Assembly (NCBI RefSeq): GCF_000317145.1
Contig: NC_019697.1
Coordinates: forward strand, 558,001-622,000
From: Chamaesiphon minutus PCC 6605
GTDB lineage: Bacteria > Cyanobacteriota > Cyanobacteriia > Cyanobacteriales > Chamaesiphonaceae
DNA: 64,000 bases
Direction of reading: 5' to 3'
Shown: in pieces, positions 23,239-32,304 of the stretch
How the letters are laid out: every line of letters begins with the position of its first letter
How positions within the stretch are numbered: position 1 is the stretch's first letter
The notes under the pieces: model-generated
Databases searched by the model: none
Told to the model about the DNA's origin: nothing
Seen by the model: the letters and a program-made list of their open reading frames with translations, nothing else
Position numbers and translations under genes: made by a program

Positions 23239-24489
23239 CTAGACGCGTTCGCGAATGGGAGCTGCTATCAATTCTGGTGTATGCGATGCGGGAGCTGGTT
23301 CCCACAGACTCAGGAGAATGGCATTGGTACTATTGCCCACCACATTTAACACGGTCTTAAATCCATCCGTCAATCGATCGATACCCGCGACAATGGCAAT
23401 TCCTTCTAATGGCAATCCCGCCGCAGCTAATACCGTCGCCATCGTAATTAATGCCGAACCCGGTACGCCAGGAGTACAAAAAGAGACCAAGAAACTACTC
23501 AACCCGATCGAAAATAATAACGATGGCGTTAGCGGTACATGATAGATCTGGGCGATAAAAATTGCGTTGAATCCTTGCAAAATTGTCGCCCCATCGCGTT
23601 TTAGTGCCGTACCTAATGGCAGTGCAAAACTAGCAATTTCCGGTCGCAAGCCATACCCTTCTTGCATATTTTGCAAGACCATTGGTAACACAGCATTGGA
23701 GCTTGCAGTACCAAATCCGAGGAAAAAAGATGGCATTAAACTGCGGAAAAACTTTCCAGGTTCGGCTTTAATAACTGTTAGTAAAATGAGATAAAAGCTC
23801 GCCATAATTAACGTGGAAATAAATAATCCCAGTACGTACCAAGACAGCCTCACGATTAGCCCCAGCCCTTGAGTCGCGATCGTCGAACTAATCAAGGCAA
23901 ATACGCCAATTGGAGCAATATATAAAATTACCGATAAGACTTTTTCACTAATTACATAAATACTTTCTAATAAATCGACAAATGGCTTGGCTTGCGCTTG
24001 CGCCATCTGAATTCCCGTCCCAAATAAAGCCGCCGAAATAATCACTTGTAAGAGATTGCCACTACTAAGCGCGCCTAACGGATTAGTCGGAATCAGACTC
24101 ACTAACCAATCGATCGAATCTAAAGTCGCTGGAGCATCAGTTACCGCTGGAATCTCAAAACCCGTCACTCCCGCCCCAGGTTGCAGACCCACTGCCACTG
24201 CCATCCCGATACATAGCGAGATCGTACTCGTCACCACATAACAAGTCATCAGCTTCAATACATATCGCCCCACTTGCCCCGTCCCCTGAATCCGATTTAC
24301 ACCCAAAATTAAGGATGAGAAAATCAACGGCACTACTACAAATTGAATGATCCGTAAAAATCCCGCCCCAATCGGTGCGAGTAAATATCGATCGAGCGGC
24401 CCGATCGCCAGCGGAAATGTAGTATTTAAAACAGTCCCAAACGTCATGCCAACGGCGAGGGCAATCAGGATTAGTGCAGACAAATTCAT
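23239..24489 (-). CDS. dicarboxylate/amino acid:cation symporter (DAACS family)
   Basis: A 416-residue transporter with about eight membrane segments and two hairpin loops of the GltP/DctA fold. FLRIIQFVVVPLIFSSLILG, GFGTASSNAVLPMVL (Ser-rich HP1 loop) and GTALKRDGATILQG with TPGVPGSALITMATVL (substrate site and HP2) are visible. It takes up an acidic amino acid or C4-dicarboxylate with Na+ or H+. The Met at 24489 opens directly with a hydrophobic segment and is a plausible start. There is no partner gene beside it. Confidence 0.9.
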   Translation of the reverse strand: MNLSALILIALAVGMTFGTVLNTTFPLAIGPLDRYLLAPIGAGFLRIIQFVVVPLIFSSLILGVNRIQGTGQVGRYVLKLMTCYVVTSTISLCIGMAVAVGLQPGAGVTGFEIPAVTDAPATLDSIDWLVSLIPTNPLGALSSGNLLQVIISAALFGTGIQMAQAQAKPFVDLLESIYVISEKVLSVILYIAPIGVFALISSTIATQGLGLIVRLSWYVLGLFISTLIMASFYLILLTVIKAEPGKFFRSLMPSFFLGFGTASSNAVLPMVLQNMQEGYGLRPEIASFALPLGTALKRDGATILQGFNAIFIAQIYHVPLTPSLLFSIGLSSFLVSFCTPGVPGSALITMATVLAAAGLPLEGIAIVAGIDRLTDGFKTVLNVVGNSTNAILLSLWEPAPASHTPELIAAPIRERV

Positions 24490-24914
24490 AAATTAGGCTT
24501 TAGGTTTTAGGTATTAGGCTTTAGGAAATAGATTGGGCGATTAGTACTTTACTTTTTAGTTCAGTGTGGATTTAACATCATTTGTCGAAAGACGGCACCA
24601 ATCAAAACTTAACACAAATATTTACATCACCTGCCACGCTTTTGGCTGAGTCGATGAGAGTGAGTAGATGGGTAAATGGGTAGATGGGTGAATGGGTAGT
24701 GGGTAAGAAGGTAAGGCTACGACGATCGATCGTCCTCTGCTGGCAAAAGGCAGCGACACTGCTGTTCCCCAGTTACCTCATTCCCTCTGCCTTCTACCTA
24801 AAATCTAAAACCTAACGCCTAACGCCTAAAAATTCCGACATTCGATCGTTACGCACGACATCCGTCTCATGGTTAACTAAGCAAAATAATCCACGAGTAA
24901 CAGGAAGATTCACC
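24490..24914. other. intergenic region with degenerate heptamer repeats
   Basis: A 425-base spacer between divergent genes. It holds TTTAGGC-type heptamers near 24492-24525, the inverse CCTAAAAC/CGCCTAA types at 24797-24832, and a GGGTAGAT/GGGTGAAT 8-base degenerate tandem stretch at 24667-24705. No gene is seen. The promoter of the downstream ATPase gene should lie in its last 80 bases. Confidence 0.55.
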
Positions 24915-26444
24915 GTGCTAGCCAGAGTTTGGAGTGCGACAATTATCGGCATCGAGGCCGTCAAAGTAGGTGTCGAAGTCGATGTTGCCAACGGCTTGCC
25001 CGGAATTACCGTCGTCGGCTTGCCAGATGTGGCCGTCCAAGAGAGCAAAGAGCGCGTCAAAACAGCGATTAAAAATGCGGGATTTGCCTATCCGATCCGC
25101 CGCATCACGATTAATTTAACGCCAGCAGATTTACGCAAGGAAGGCCCCAGTTTCGATTTACCCATCTGTGTGGGCATCCTAGCCGCCTCAGACCAGGTCA
25201 GCGGTGAGTTGTTAGGGGATTATCTATTTTTGGGCGAACTGTCCTTAGATGGCAGTTTACGCGCCGTTGCGGGCGTGCTCTCGATCGCGGCTGCCGCTCA
25301 AAAAATGGGCATTACCGGATTGGTGGTACCCGCCGCGAATGCTTGCGAAGCAGCCGTGGTTCAAGGCTTACAAGTCTATGGCTTGCGAGATCTGGCTGAA
25401 GTTGCCTCTTTCCTCAACGACCCCGATCGGTTCGAGCCGATGAAAGTCGATGTCACGGGCAAACTCGCCCAACCCCAGCTAGAGTGTGCCGATCTCCACG
25501 ATGTCAAAGGCCAAGCCCACGCCCGTCGCGCCCTGGAAATTGCCGCAGCAGGCGGACACAATCTGATTTTTGTCGGCCCCCCAGGCAGCGGGAAAACGAT
25601 GCTGGCGCGGCGGTTGCCAGGGATTCTCCCACCCTTGAGCTTTGATGAAGCGATCGAAGTTACACAAATTCATTCTGTCGCTGGCTTGCTTAAAGAACGC
25701 GGCTTTTTGGTATGCGATCGACCATACCGCAGTCCGCACCATTCGGCATCGGGTCCTGCACTCGTTGGTGGTGGCTCATTTCCGCGTCCTGGGGAAATAT
25801 CCCTCGCCCATCGCGGCGTCTTATTTCTCGACGAATTAACTGAGTTCAAACGCGACGTGCTCGAATTTTTGCGTCAACCATTAGAAGATGGACATGTCAC
25901 CATCTCCCGCACCCGTCAGTCTGTCTCCTTCCCCGCCCAATTTACCCTCGTCGCTAGCACGAATCCGTGTCCTTGTGGTTATTATGGAGATACGATCCAG
26001 GCTTGCACCTGTAATCCCCGTCAGCGCGAGACTTATTGGGCAAAACTATCTGGCCCCCTGATGGATCGGATCGACCTCCAAGTTGCCGTAAATCGCCTCA
26101 AACCAGAGGAAATTACCGATCGACCCACAGGCGAAAATTCGGCCACAGTGCGCCCCCGCGTCCAAGCGGCACGCGACAAAGCCAGAGCGCGCTTTGCAAC
26201 CGCACCCGGTATCGTCTGCAATGCTCAGATGCAAAGTCGAGAACTGCGCACCTGGTGTCCGCTCGACGAGAGCAGTCGGCAATTATTAGAAACAGCCATC
26301 CGTAAGTTAGGATTGTCAGCACGCGCGAGCGATCGCATTATTAAAGTTGCCAGAACCATCGCCGATCTCGCAAACGCCGATAAGATCGAACCCCCGCACA
26401 TCGCCGAAGCAATTCAATATCGGACGATCGATCGAATGCAGTAA
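24915..26444 (+). CDS. comM: YifB/ComM-family Mg-chelatase-like AAA ATPase
   Basis: A 509-residue protein. The N-terminal ChlI-like domain (VGVEVDVANGLPGITVVGLP) is followed by the AAA core with Walker A GPPGSGKTMLARRLPGILPP near residue 220 and Walker B GVLFLDELTEF near residue 300. The C-terminus has a four-Cys segment (NPCPCGYYGD then ACTC). In naturally competent bacteria ComM is a branch-migration helicase used in integrating transforming DNA. That role is inferred here. The start is GTG at 24915 and the length is normal for the family. Confidence 0.92.
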   Translation: MLARVWSATIIGIEAVKVGVEVDVANGLPGITVVGLPDVAVQESKERVKTAIKNAGFAYPIRRITINLTPADLRKEGPSFDLPICVGILAASDQVSGELLGDYLFLGELSLDGSLRAVAGVLSIAAAAQKMGITGLVVPAANACEAAVVQGLQVYGLRDLAEVASFLNDPDRFEPMKVDVTGKLAQPQLECADLHDVKGQAHARRALEIAAAGGHNLIFVGPPGSGKTMLARRLPGILPPLSFDEAIEVTQIHSVAGLLKERGFLVCDRPYRSPHHSASGPALVGGGSFPRPGEISLAHRGVLFLDELTEFKRDVLEFLRQPLEDGHVTISRTRQSVSFPAQFTLVASTNPCPCGYYGDTIQACTCNPRQRETYWAKLSGPLMDRIDLQVAVNRLKPEEITDRPTGENSATVRPRVQAARDKARARFATAPGIVCNAQMQSRELRTWCPLDESSRQLLETAIRKLGLSARASDRIIKVARTIADLANADKIEPPHIAEAIQYRTIDRMQ

Positions 26445-26511
26445 AATCCTCCCATCTAGAAGAATTAGATTGCGGTAAACTAATTCCTAGTCACCCCCCA
26501 ATACCCGAAAC

Positions 26512-27414
26512 ATGACTAACCAAAACCCCGCAGTTCCCGCCCCTGGTTCGCCGCAGGAGAGACGCCAACGCGACCTCCTCAGCAAAGTCAATGCCCATGC
26601 AGATCGCTCGCTCGATCGCTTATTTGCAGATATCGAAGAACTCCTCAGCGGCGATCTCGAAGCCGACTCTTCATCCGCCATCGAGCGCGCCCAGCACAAA
26701 AACACAGATTCCACCCGCCACTATCCTCCCGCACAATCGCCGCAATCTGATTCTCATTACTATCCCGCCGCAGGATCTTTCACTGGCGCGGAGCCATCAT
26801 TTTCGGACGATTCGATCGACGATGCACCGCCAACCACCGTACCCAAGCGCAAAAAATCGCTCCCAATTTGGCTGATGGTAGGATCGGGACTTGGCATCAC
26901 CGCCATCGCCGCAGGCAGTCTGCTGTTTTGGCTGGTAAAAGAACGGAAGATCGACATGCCGAATATCGATACTAGTTGGCTGCCCTTCCAATCTCAGCAA
27001 GTCTCGCCCGCAGACGCGCAATTTGCCGACTACATGCGTAAATCGATCGCCAAAATCGAAGCAACAAATCGAGTTCCTGTAGCCCCCGCACCCGCCGCCA
27101 ACATTCCCGAACCCGCTTTGACAACTCCAGCAGCGGCAAACCCCACTATTACCAACGCTCCTAGCGCGATCGTCACAGCACCAATTTCTGCTAGCCCAGC
27201 AGCCGTCACCACCCCCATCGCACTCGTCAAAACTCTAGACAAAACCAATCGTCCTGGTGCCATTTTTCAGATCGACGGTCAAACCCAAACTATTCGTGTC
27301 GGTCAACAAATTGGCACCAGCAAGTGGTCTTTAGTGGCTGTTGCCAAAGGCGAAGTCACCATCAAACAAAAAGGCGGCCAAATCCGCTCGCTTGATGTCG
27401 GTCAGAAATTCTAG
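26512..27414 (+). CDS. hypothetical membrane protein with Pro/Ala-rich linker
   Basis: A 300-residue protein. An N-terminal cytoplasmic region of about 115 residues contains a short helical segment (LLSKVNAHADRSLDRLFADI). One transmembrane helix follows at about 118-142 (LPIWLMVGSGLGITAIAAGS), then a long Pro/Ala/Thr-rich linker. A 50-residue C-terminal beta domain (TQTIRVGQQIGTSKWSLVAV, then GEVTIKQKGGQIRSLDVGQKF in part) resembles the regulatory domain of pilus or type II secretion assembly proteins of the GspC/PilP type. It starts 67 bases after the comM-like gene, possibly in the same operon. Confidence 0.65.
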   Translation: MTNQNPAVPAPGSPQERRQRDLLSKVNAHADRSLDRLFADIEELLSGDLEADSSSAIERAQHKNTDSTRHYPPAQSPQSDSHYYPAAGSFTGAEPSFSDDSIDDAPPTTVPKRKKSLPIWLMVGSGLGITAIAAGSLLFWLVKERKIDMPNIDTSWLPFQSQQVSPADAQFADYMRKSIAKIEATNRVPVAPAPAANIPEPALTTPAAANPTITNAPSAIVTAPISASPAAVTTPIALVKTLDKTNRPGAIFQIDGQTQTIRVGQQIGTSKWSLVAVAKGEVTIKQKGGQIRSLDVGQKF

Positions 27415-27645
27415 GCTTTAGAGGTTAGGCTTTAGGCTTTAGGTTTTAGGTTCTGGGCATAAAGCTTTAGATGGAGTTGTAAAATCTGAGTACGGGTTAA
27501 AATCGAAAGAACCGATCGTCATCTGCACGCTCGTTGGCGTAGCCTCTCCCTCAGAGAATCGAATTTTGAATTCTCCCTATTTTCAATTTAAAAGCCTAAA
27601 GCCCACAGCCTAAATCCTTCCACCCTACCCCCTACCCTCTCCCCC
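27415..27645. repeat. heptamer repeats and AGAGGCTACGCCAACG element
   Basis: TTAGGCTTTAGG-type heptamers (27413-27452) are mirrored by GCCTAAAGCCCACAGCCTAA (27590-27613) in inverse orientation. Between them at 27530-27561 lies a copy of the CGTTGGCGTAGCCTCTCC repeat found also at 8774-8804, 36845-36875 and 53262-53294. No gene is seen. Confidence 0.65.
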
Positions 27646-28221
27646 ATGGGTCTAATCGAAGACATGAACCGCTTTCTCGAAAGTCAGATCGATGACTTTC
27701 TGAGTAAAAATCCGCACTTAGAACTACAGGTTATTGGTGCTCAACTAGCCGAACAAGAAGCTGATACCGAGCAGTTGATCGTAGACTTGCGAGCGCAAGA
27801 AAAACAAACCGAGAAAGAAATCCTCAATACCGCTCAAGAAATCAAAAGCTGGTACGATCGCGTCCAGAAAGCAACTGCCGCCGGACGAGTGGATCTAGCC
27901 GTACCTGCCCAAGAGCGCGTCAATGCCCTCCTCCCTCAAGGCAATCAACTCTGGGGTAAGATGCAAGGTTTAAAAGAGCGCACCGTCAAGGCTCAAGAAT
28001 TGCTACAGACCATTAAAAATCGGCGCGCCGAAGTCAAAGCCAAAACCACAGCAGCCCAAGCAGCACGTACTCAAGCCGCCGTTAGTAGTAGTAATAACAA
28101 CTGGGGGTCGGTAAATAATTATACTAGTACCAGCAATTCTGCCGATCCCCTAGATGCCCAATTTCGGCGGTGGGAGGCAGATGAAGAACTTGAGAAGCTA
28201 AAACGTAACTTAAGTAAATAG
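27646..28221 (+). CDS. conserved cyanobacterial coiled-coil protein (TIGR04376-like)
   Basis: A 191-residue soluble protein. It starts with MGLIEDMNRFLESQIDDFLS, has a long helical, Glu/Gln/Lys-rich coiled-coil from about residue 30 to 140, then a Ser/Asn-rich linker and the conserved end DPLDAQFRRWEADEELEKLK. This pattern matches a cyanobacterial family I know as TIGR04376, with a distant PspA-like look. I assign the family from memory and with caution. The role is unknown. Confidence 0.6.
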   Translation: MGLIEDMNRFLESQIDDFLSKNPHLELQVIGAQLAEQEADTEQLIVDLRAQEKQTEKEILNTAQEIKSWYDRVQKATAAGRVDLAVPAQERVNALLPQGNQLWGKMQGLKERTVKAQELLQTIKNRRAEVKAKTTAAQAARTQAAVSSSNNNWGSVNNYTSTSNSADPLDAQFRRWEADEELEKLKRNLSK

Positions 28222-28399
28222 GCTGATTATTAAATAAACCTTTAGATATGATTGCTGTAGTCTGGTAAGATTACTGAAATCATGTCATGGCATCATACAT
28301 ATTGAAGTATGGTGACTGGCCGATATCTCTGTCACTGACCTAGTTGTGTCAGCCAATAGCAGAAAGAGATATCTATAGAAACTATATTAATAGACCGCT

Positions 28400-28714
28400 A
28401 TGCTCAGAACCCCCATTTTTAAAAAGTCTCATGTTGGCGATACCATCGCCGGGATTGTCACCGTATTTGGGATCGATATTTTAATCATCTTTATCGCCCT
28501 GTTATTTAATACCCTATCACCGATGTTTATGTCGGTAGTTTTTTCGATCGGTGCGATCCAACTCATCTACGTTTTACCATTATTACGTTGGTCGATCGAA
28601 CGCAGAGTTAAGGGATTTAGTAAAGGCTTGCTACTTGGCTCACTAGCGATCGCAGCTCTTAATGTTGCTTGCTTTTTAGTCACCTACAAATTTTTTAGCG
28701 GTGGCGCAAGGTAG
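28400..28714 (+). CDS. small hypothetical membrane protein
   Basis: A 104-residue protein with three predicted transmembrane helices (about residues 13-40, 43-62 and 75-98) separated by a short basic loop (RRVKGFSKG). It starts at ATG 28400. It is not a recognised family. The gene is followed at once by a TAGTTGA heptamer array. Confidence 0.55.
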   Translation: MLRTPIFKKSHVGDTIAGIVTVFGIDILIIFIALLFNTLSPMFMSVVFSIGAIQLIYVLPLLRWSIERRVKGFSKGLLLGSLAIAALNVACFLVTYKFFSGGAR

Positions 28715-28746
28715 TTGATAGTTGATAGTTGATAGTTGATAGTTGT
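28712..28746. repeat. TAGTTGA heptamer array
   Basis: Nearly five tandem copies of the 7-bp unit AGTTGAT follow the small membrane protein gene. It is another heptamer family of unrelated sequence but the same period as the CCCCTAT and TTTAGGC arrays. Confidence 0.85.
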
Positions 28747-28827
28747 AGGGTGTGTTACTCCACAGGATAACGCACCAATGATTTCACGATCTATCGTTTA
28801 TTAATTAACAAACTTCCTCGTCGCGTG

Positions 28828-29358
28828 TTAACGATCGAAGGCGATTTTCATATATTCGGCTTCTGTAATTAATTCGGTAGGATTGGAGACTCGGTCGGGA
28901 AATAAAATGCCATCCAAATGATCGAGTTCGTGTTGAAAAATTCGGGCAACAAAATCAGTTAGCTCTTGTCGGACTAACTCTCCATGCTTAGTAAAATATT
29001 TAACCTCGATCGCGCGATCTCTTAACACCAAACCGCGCTGTCCTGGTACGCTCAGGCACCCTTCCCAACCTGCAACTAACTCGCCAGATCGAGCGACAAT
29101 CTCTGGATTTATCATGGCTGTAGGTTCCATCGTCGGCGCGTGGGGATAGCGCGGACTAGGACGCGATGCGACGATAAATAGTCGAATGGATGAAGCAACT
29201 TGTGGAGCGGCAATACCAACACCATTGGCAGAATGAGCCGTCGCCATCAGATTGTCAATTAACTCGTCAAGTTGTGGATCGGCAAGATTCGCAATCGCAG
29301 TCGATCGATCGCGTAAGATCGGACTACCAATTTCCGAAATCTGAAGAATTTTACTCAT
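28828..29358 (-). CDS. def: peptide deformylase
   Basis: A 176-residue enzyme with the three deformylase motifs: GVGIAAPQ near residue 47, EGCLSVPGQRG near residue 99 (metal-binding Cys) and HELDHLDG near residue 142 (two metal-binding His and the catalytic Glu). It removes the N-formyl group from nascent proteins. The Met at 29358 gives a normal N-terminus (MSKILQISEIGSPILR). The preceding gene on this strand encodes the coiled-coil protein, 32 bases away. Confidence 0.95.
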   Translation of the reverse strand: MSKILQISEIGSPILRDRSTAIANLADPQLDELIDNLMATAHSANGVGIAAPQVASSIRLFIVASRPSPRYPHAPTMEPTAMINPEIVARSGELVAGWEGCLSVPGQRGLVLRDRAIEVKYFTKHGELVRQELTDFVARIFQHELDHLDGILFPDRVSNPTELITEAEYMKIAFDR

Positions 29359-29390
29359 GATTGAGAGTACCTTAGTAGCACGATCGAGTA

Positions 29391-29756
29391 TTAATTTGCA
29401 GTGGGAATGAACCCAAATAGTTTGGCACCGCCAGCAATAATGGCTACCGCTAAACCAATTAAAATTCCTCTAGAGGTGAATTCTAGGCTATCGAATCGTT
29501 TAGATAATCCATCTACCTTTTCGTTGAGAGCATTAATCTGTCCTTCTACCTTTTCGTCGAGAGTATTAATCTGTCCTTCTACCTTTTCATCGAGAGTATT
29601 AATCTGTCCTTCTACCTTTTCATCGAGAGTATTAATCTGTCCTCTGAGTTCGGCCTGCCCAACTTTCAAATCGGTAATATTTGTTTCCATCCTCTCAAAC
29701 CGTTGGTCTAATTTGTTGAGGATATCTCTGAGATCGGTTTCAATGCTGATGGACAT
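29391..29756 (-). CDS. repeat-containing coiled-coil protein with C-terminal membrane anchor
   Basis: A 121-residue protein. An N-terminal helix (LRDILNKLDQRFERMETNI) is followed by four to five copies of an 11-residue unit VEGQINTLDEK, then LSKRFDSLEF and a C-terminal transmembrane helix (GILIGLAVAIIAGGAKLFGF). The 11-residue period forms a right-handed or hendecad-type coiled coil. The DNA repeats are 33 bp and nearly identical, so copy number is likely variable. The last 30 codons are duplicated at 30404-30499. The function is unknown. Confidence 0.7.
   Translation of the reverse strand: MSISIETDLRDILNKLDQRFERMETNITDLKVGQAELRGQINTLDEKVEGQINTLDEKVEGQINTLDEKVEGQINALNEKVDGLSKRFDSLEFTSRGILIGLAVAIIAGGAKLFGFIPTAN
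29516..29650. repeat. 33-bp tandem repeats within the coiled-coil gene
   Basis: About four 33-bp units (TCATCGAGAGTATTAATCTG plus TCCTTCTACCTTT) repeat with only a few changes. Each unit encodes one 11-residue coiled-coil segment, so expansion or loss keeps the frame. Confidence 0.85.
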
Positions 29757-29892
29757 ATGCTGCTTATGTGGTAGTTTCAGACATTTAATCTGTATCTGTG
29801 ATTTTACTGGGGGAGACTGGGAGAGGGGGAGACTAGGAGAGATAGAGAGCCTAAAACCTAAAGCCTATCCCCTATTCCCTATCCCATATCCC

Positions 29893-30315
29893 TTAGTCGT
29901 GTTGAATCTTAACTGAGAGCATCTTATCGCCACCTTTAATAGCATTGACGACGTCCATATCTTCAGTTTGACCGAAAACAGTGTGTACCCCGTCTAAATG
30001 CGGCTGAGGAGAATGGCAGATAAAGAACTGACTGCCGCCAGTATTTTTACCTGCATGTGCCATGGAGAGCGTCCCTGCTTTGTGCTTATTGGGATTGATC
30101 TCACACTTAATCTTGTAGCCAGGGCCGCCAGTACCAGTACCTTGAGGGCAACCACCTTGAATCATGAAATTATTAATGACGCGGTGAAAAGTCAATCCGT
30201 CGTAAAAACCTTTTTCTGCCAAATCGACAAAGTTTTTGACAGTGTTGGGAGCATCAGCATCAAAAAACTGGATATTGATATTGCCTTTTTCCGTTTCGAT
30301 CGTTGCGCGAGTCAT
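29893..30315 (-). CDS. cyclophilin-type peptidyl-prolyl cis-trans isomerase
   Basis: A 140-residue cyclophilin without signal peptide, so cytoplasmic. The active-site motifs [40 protein letters not shown] and [10 protein letters not shown] are complete and in order. It catalyses prolyl isomerisation during protein folding. The start is the Met at 30315 ([18 protein letters not shown]). Confidence 0.94.
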   Translation of the reverse strand: MTRATIETEKGNINIQFFDADAPNTVKNFVDLAEKGFYDGLTFHRVINNFMIQGGCPQGTGTGGPGYKIKCEINPNKHKAGTLSMAHAGKNTGGSQFFICHSPQPHLDGVHTVFGQTEDMDVVNAIKGGDKMLSVKIQHD

Positions 30316-30403
30316 AGTTATGGGATGAAAGATAGCCAGACTATTTTAGCGCAGTTTTTGAGTTGGCTCGTCGTTGAGAGTAACTCAGCAACACGATCGA
30401 GTG

Positions 30404-30499
30404 TTAATTTCCAGCAGGAATGAAACCAACTAGTTTGGCATCACCAGCAATAATCGATACAGCTAAACCAATTAAAATTTCTTTAGAGGTGAATTCTAG
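30404..30499 (-). pseudogene. duplicated 3' fragment of the coiled-coil membrane protein gene
   Basis: The minus strand encodes EFTSKEILIGLAVSIIAGDA and then KLVGFIPAGN and a stop, clearly homologous to the end of the protein at 29391. The similarity covers 126 bases on each side (29361-29486 and 30374-30499), including the region after the stop. There is no upstream coding part or start. It is a partial duplication spanning the cyclophilin gene. Confidence 0.8.
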
Positions 30500-30581
30500 A
30501 TCTCGATAATTTTAATTCGATTATCGATCGAGCCATAACTCGATCTGTGAAATAACTGATAGATGTCTGATGATGACCATG

Positions 30582-30587
30582 TACAAT
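30582..30587 (+). promoter_or_regulatory. -10 box of rnpB
   Basis: TACAAT lies ten bases before the apparent 5' end of the RNase P RNA, in the position and with the sequence of a sigma-70 type -10 element. No good -35 box is seen. Confidence 0.5.
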
Positions 30588-30596
30588 AGATAATCG

Positions 30597-31047
30597 AGAG
30601 AGAGTAGGTGAGGTGGTTGCGAATTCGCTCGTCGAATTCGAGGAAAGTCCGGGCTTCCCAAAGACCAAACTTGCTGGGTAATTCCCAGTGCGAGCGATCG
30701 TGAGGATAGTGCCACAGAAAAATACCGCCAGAATTAGGTTTTAGGCTTTAGGTGTTAGGTATTAGGTTTTAGATGTTAGGGAGAATTCCCGATTTCTTGT
30801 TCCTTAAAGCCTAAAGCCTAAAGCCTAACTCCTAGATTGGTAAGGGTGCAAAGGTGCGGTAAGAGCGCACCAGCAGTATCGAGAGGTACTGGCTCGGTAA
30901 ACCCCGGTTGGAAGCAAGGCAGGAGCAAAGGTTGGTCTTTTCCCCGTTCCGTTACGATCCGCTTGAGGTACTTGGTAACAAACTACCCAGATAGATAACC
31001 GCCGTCTCGCAAGAGATAACAGAACCCGGCTTACGTCCGACTCTCTT
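30597..31047 (+). ncRNA. rnpB: RNase P RNA (type A) with heptamer insertion
   Basis: The conserved P4 strand and neighbours are present: GAGGAAAGTCCGGGCTTCCC near 30640, and at the 3' end AGATAGATAACCGCC followed by ACAGAACCCGGCTTACGTCC. The GAGAGAGT at the start pairs with ACTCTC at the end (P1). The cyanobacterial P12 region carries an insertion of about 110 bases at 30731-30836 made of TTTAGGC heptamers and their inverse, which can fold back as a stem. Otherwise the RNA is of normal size. A TTTCTTATTTT tract follows and may end transcription. Confidence 0.93.
30731..30836. repeat. TTTAGGC heptamer hairpin inside rnpB
   Basis: Degenerate TTAGGTTTTAGGCTTTAGG copies on the left face CCTAAAGCCTAAAGCCTAA on the right around an AATTCCCGATTTCTTGTTC loop. 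STRR heptamer insertions at the same place (P12) are known in rnpB of heterocystous cyanobacteria. Here the unit is the same as in many spacers of this window. Confidence 0.85.
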
Positions 31048-31128
31048 TCTTATTTTAACGCACACAAACGGGAGGTTTCCTCCCATTTGATGCGCCCTTC
31101 TCTGTTTTTTGCACGTACAAAATTACTG

Positions 31129-31836
31129 ATGTATCCACGGCGACAACAAGAATTAATAAGGTTGATTATTCAGTTGGGATTGCCTGGAGATACGCAGCTC
31201 GACTGGTCGTTATTGGATATTGCGTTGACGCATCCGACAGTAGGAACGCCTAACTACGAACAGTTAGAATTTATCGGCGATTCAGTCGTTCGTTTAGCCG
31301 CATCAGAATTTTTATGGGAAACGTATCCTGACAAATCTGTCGGTGACTTTTCGGCGATTCGGAAAGTGTTAGTGAGCGATCGAATCTTGGCGCAACTAGC
31401 TGATAGTTATGGATTCGATCGCTATCTCACTCTCGCCGCCTCAGCCGTCGGCGACCCCTCCGGACGCGTGTCGCGCCTAGCGGATGCGTTTGAGGCAGTT
31501 TTAGCCGCGCTATATCTGACAACGCACAATCTTAAATTAATCCGACCCTGGTTAGATCCACATTTTCAAAAATTAGCCACCGAAATCCTCCAAGATCCCG
31601 CACGGCAAAATTATAAAGATGCGCTCCAAGAATGGACGCAAGCACACTATAAAGCTCTCCCAGAATATCGCGTCCGCGAAGATGCGGTCAAAATCGATAG
31701 GTTTCAACGCTTTATCGCCGAAGTCTGGTTTCGCGATCGACATCTCGGTACGGGTACCGGACAATCAAAAAAAGCTGCCGAACAAGCCGCTGCGAAAGCA
31801 GCCTATACGCAGTTGATGGAGCAGGCTAGGGGGTAG
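31129..31836 (+). CDS. rnc: ribonuclease III
   Basis: About 235 residues from ATG 31129 (MYPRRQQELIRLI). The RNase III signature YEQLEFIGDSVVRLA carries the catalytic acidic residues, and a second acidic site is at DAFEAVLAALYL. A double-stranded RNA-binding domain at the C-terminus includes YRVREDAVKID and GTGQSKKAAEQAAAKAAY. It processes rRNA precursors and structured RNAs. An ATG at 31090 would add 13 residues, but that ATG lies within a dispersed palindromic repeat (also at 44281-44330), so 31129 is preferred. The gene lies about 80 bases after rnpB. Confidence 0.93.
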   Translation: MYPRRQQELIRLIIQLGLPGDTQLDWSLLDIALTHPTVGTPNYEQLEFIGDSVVRLAASEFLWETYPDKSVGDFSAIRKVLVSDRILAQLADSYGFDRYLTLAASAVGDPSGRVSRLADAFEAVLAALYLTTHNLKLIRPWLDPHFQKLATEILQDPARQNYKDALQEWTQAHYKALPEYRVREDAVKIDRFQRFIAEVWFRDRHLGTGTGQSKKAAEQAAAKAAYTQLMEQARG

Positions 31837-31981
31837 GCTTTAGGCTTTAGGGATGCGCTGCGTCCCCCTTCTTGACCTAACACCCAAAGCCTAATATCTA
31901 ACGCCTAAAGCCTAACACCTATCCATTTACAGCATCGATCGAGTATAATGGTAAATTGTGTCTTAACATCCTAAAAATTCC
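31837..31981. repeat. inverted heptamer repeats before rpmI
   Basis: TAGGCTTTAGGCTTTAGGG, then GATGCGCTGCGTCC, is followed by CTAACACCCAAAGCCTAA and CGCCTAAAGCCTAACACC in the inverse sense. The arrangement could fold into a long hairpin in the leader of the L35-L20 transcript. Confidence 0.6.
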
Positions 31982-32179
31982 ATGCCGAAACTCAAAAGCC
32001 GCAAAGCAGCAGCGAAGCGTTTTCGCGCTAGCGGCAGTGGTAAAATCATGCGCCGTAAGGCATTTAAGAGCCACCTGCTCGAACACAAAAACGCCGATCG
32101 TCGTCGGAGCCTATCGAAGGCAACTGCGGTTGACGAGACTGACGTACTCAGAGTACGTGGGATGCTCCCCTACTTGTAA
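31982..32179 (+). CDS. rpmI: 50S ribosomal protein L35
   Basis: A 65-residue basic protein with the L35 signature [20 protein letters not shown] and the C-terminal [10 protein letters not shown]. It is a structural protein of the large subunit. It is followed after 125 bases by rplT, the conserved order in nearly all bacteria. infC, often upstream, is not here. Confidence 0.98.
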   Translation: MPKLKSRKAAAKRFRASGSGKIMRRKAFKSHLLEHKNADRRRSLSKATAVDETDVLRVRGMLPYL

Positions 32180-32304
32180 CTTATCGAATTTCGATAATTT
32201 GTAAGATTCAGACACTGGTAGCTTGAGGACTGACGATAGTTAAGTTAATAACTATCTATAATGCCGTAGAGCAATTTTAATCACCAACTAACATCATTTA
32301 AATT

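Noticed and set aside
31090..31128. Upstream ATG of rnc
   Set aside because: It lies within a dispersed palindromic repeat shared with 44281-44330; the next ATG at 31129 fits the normal RNase III N-terminus.
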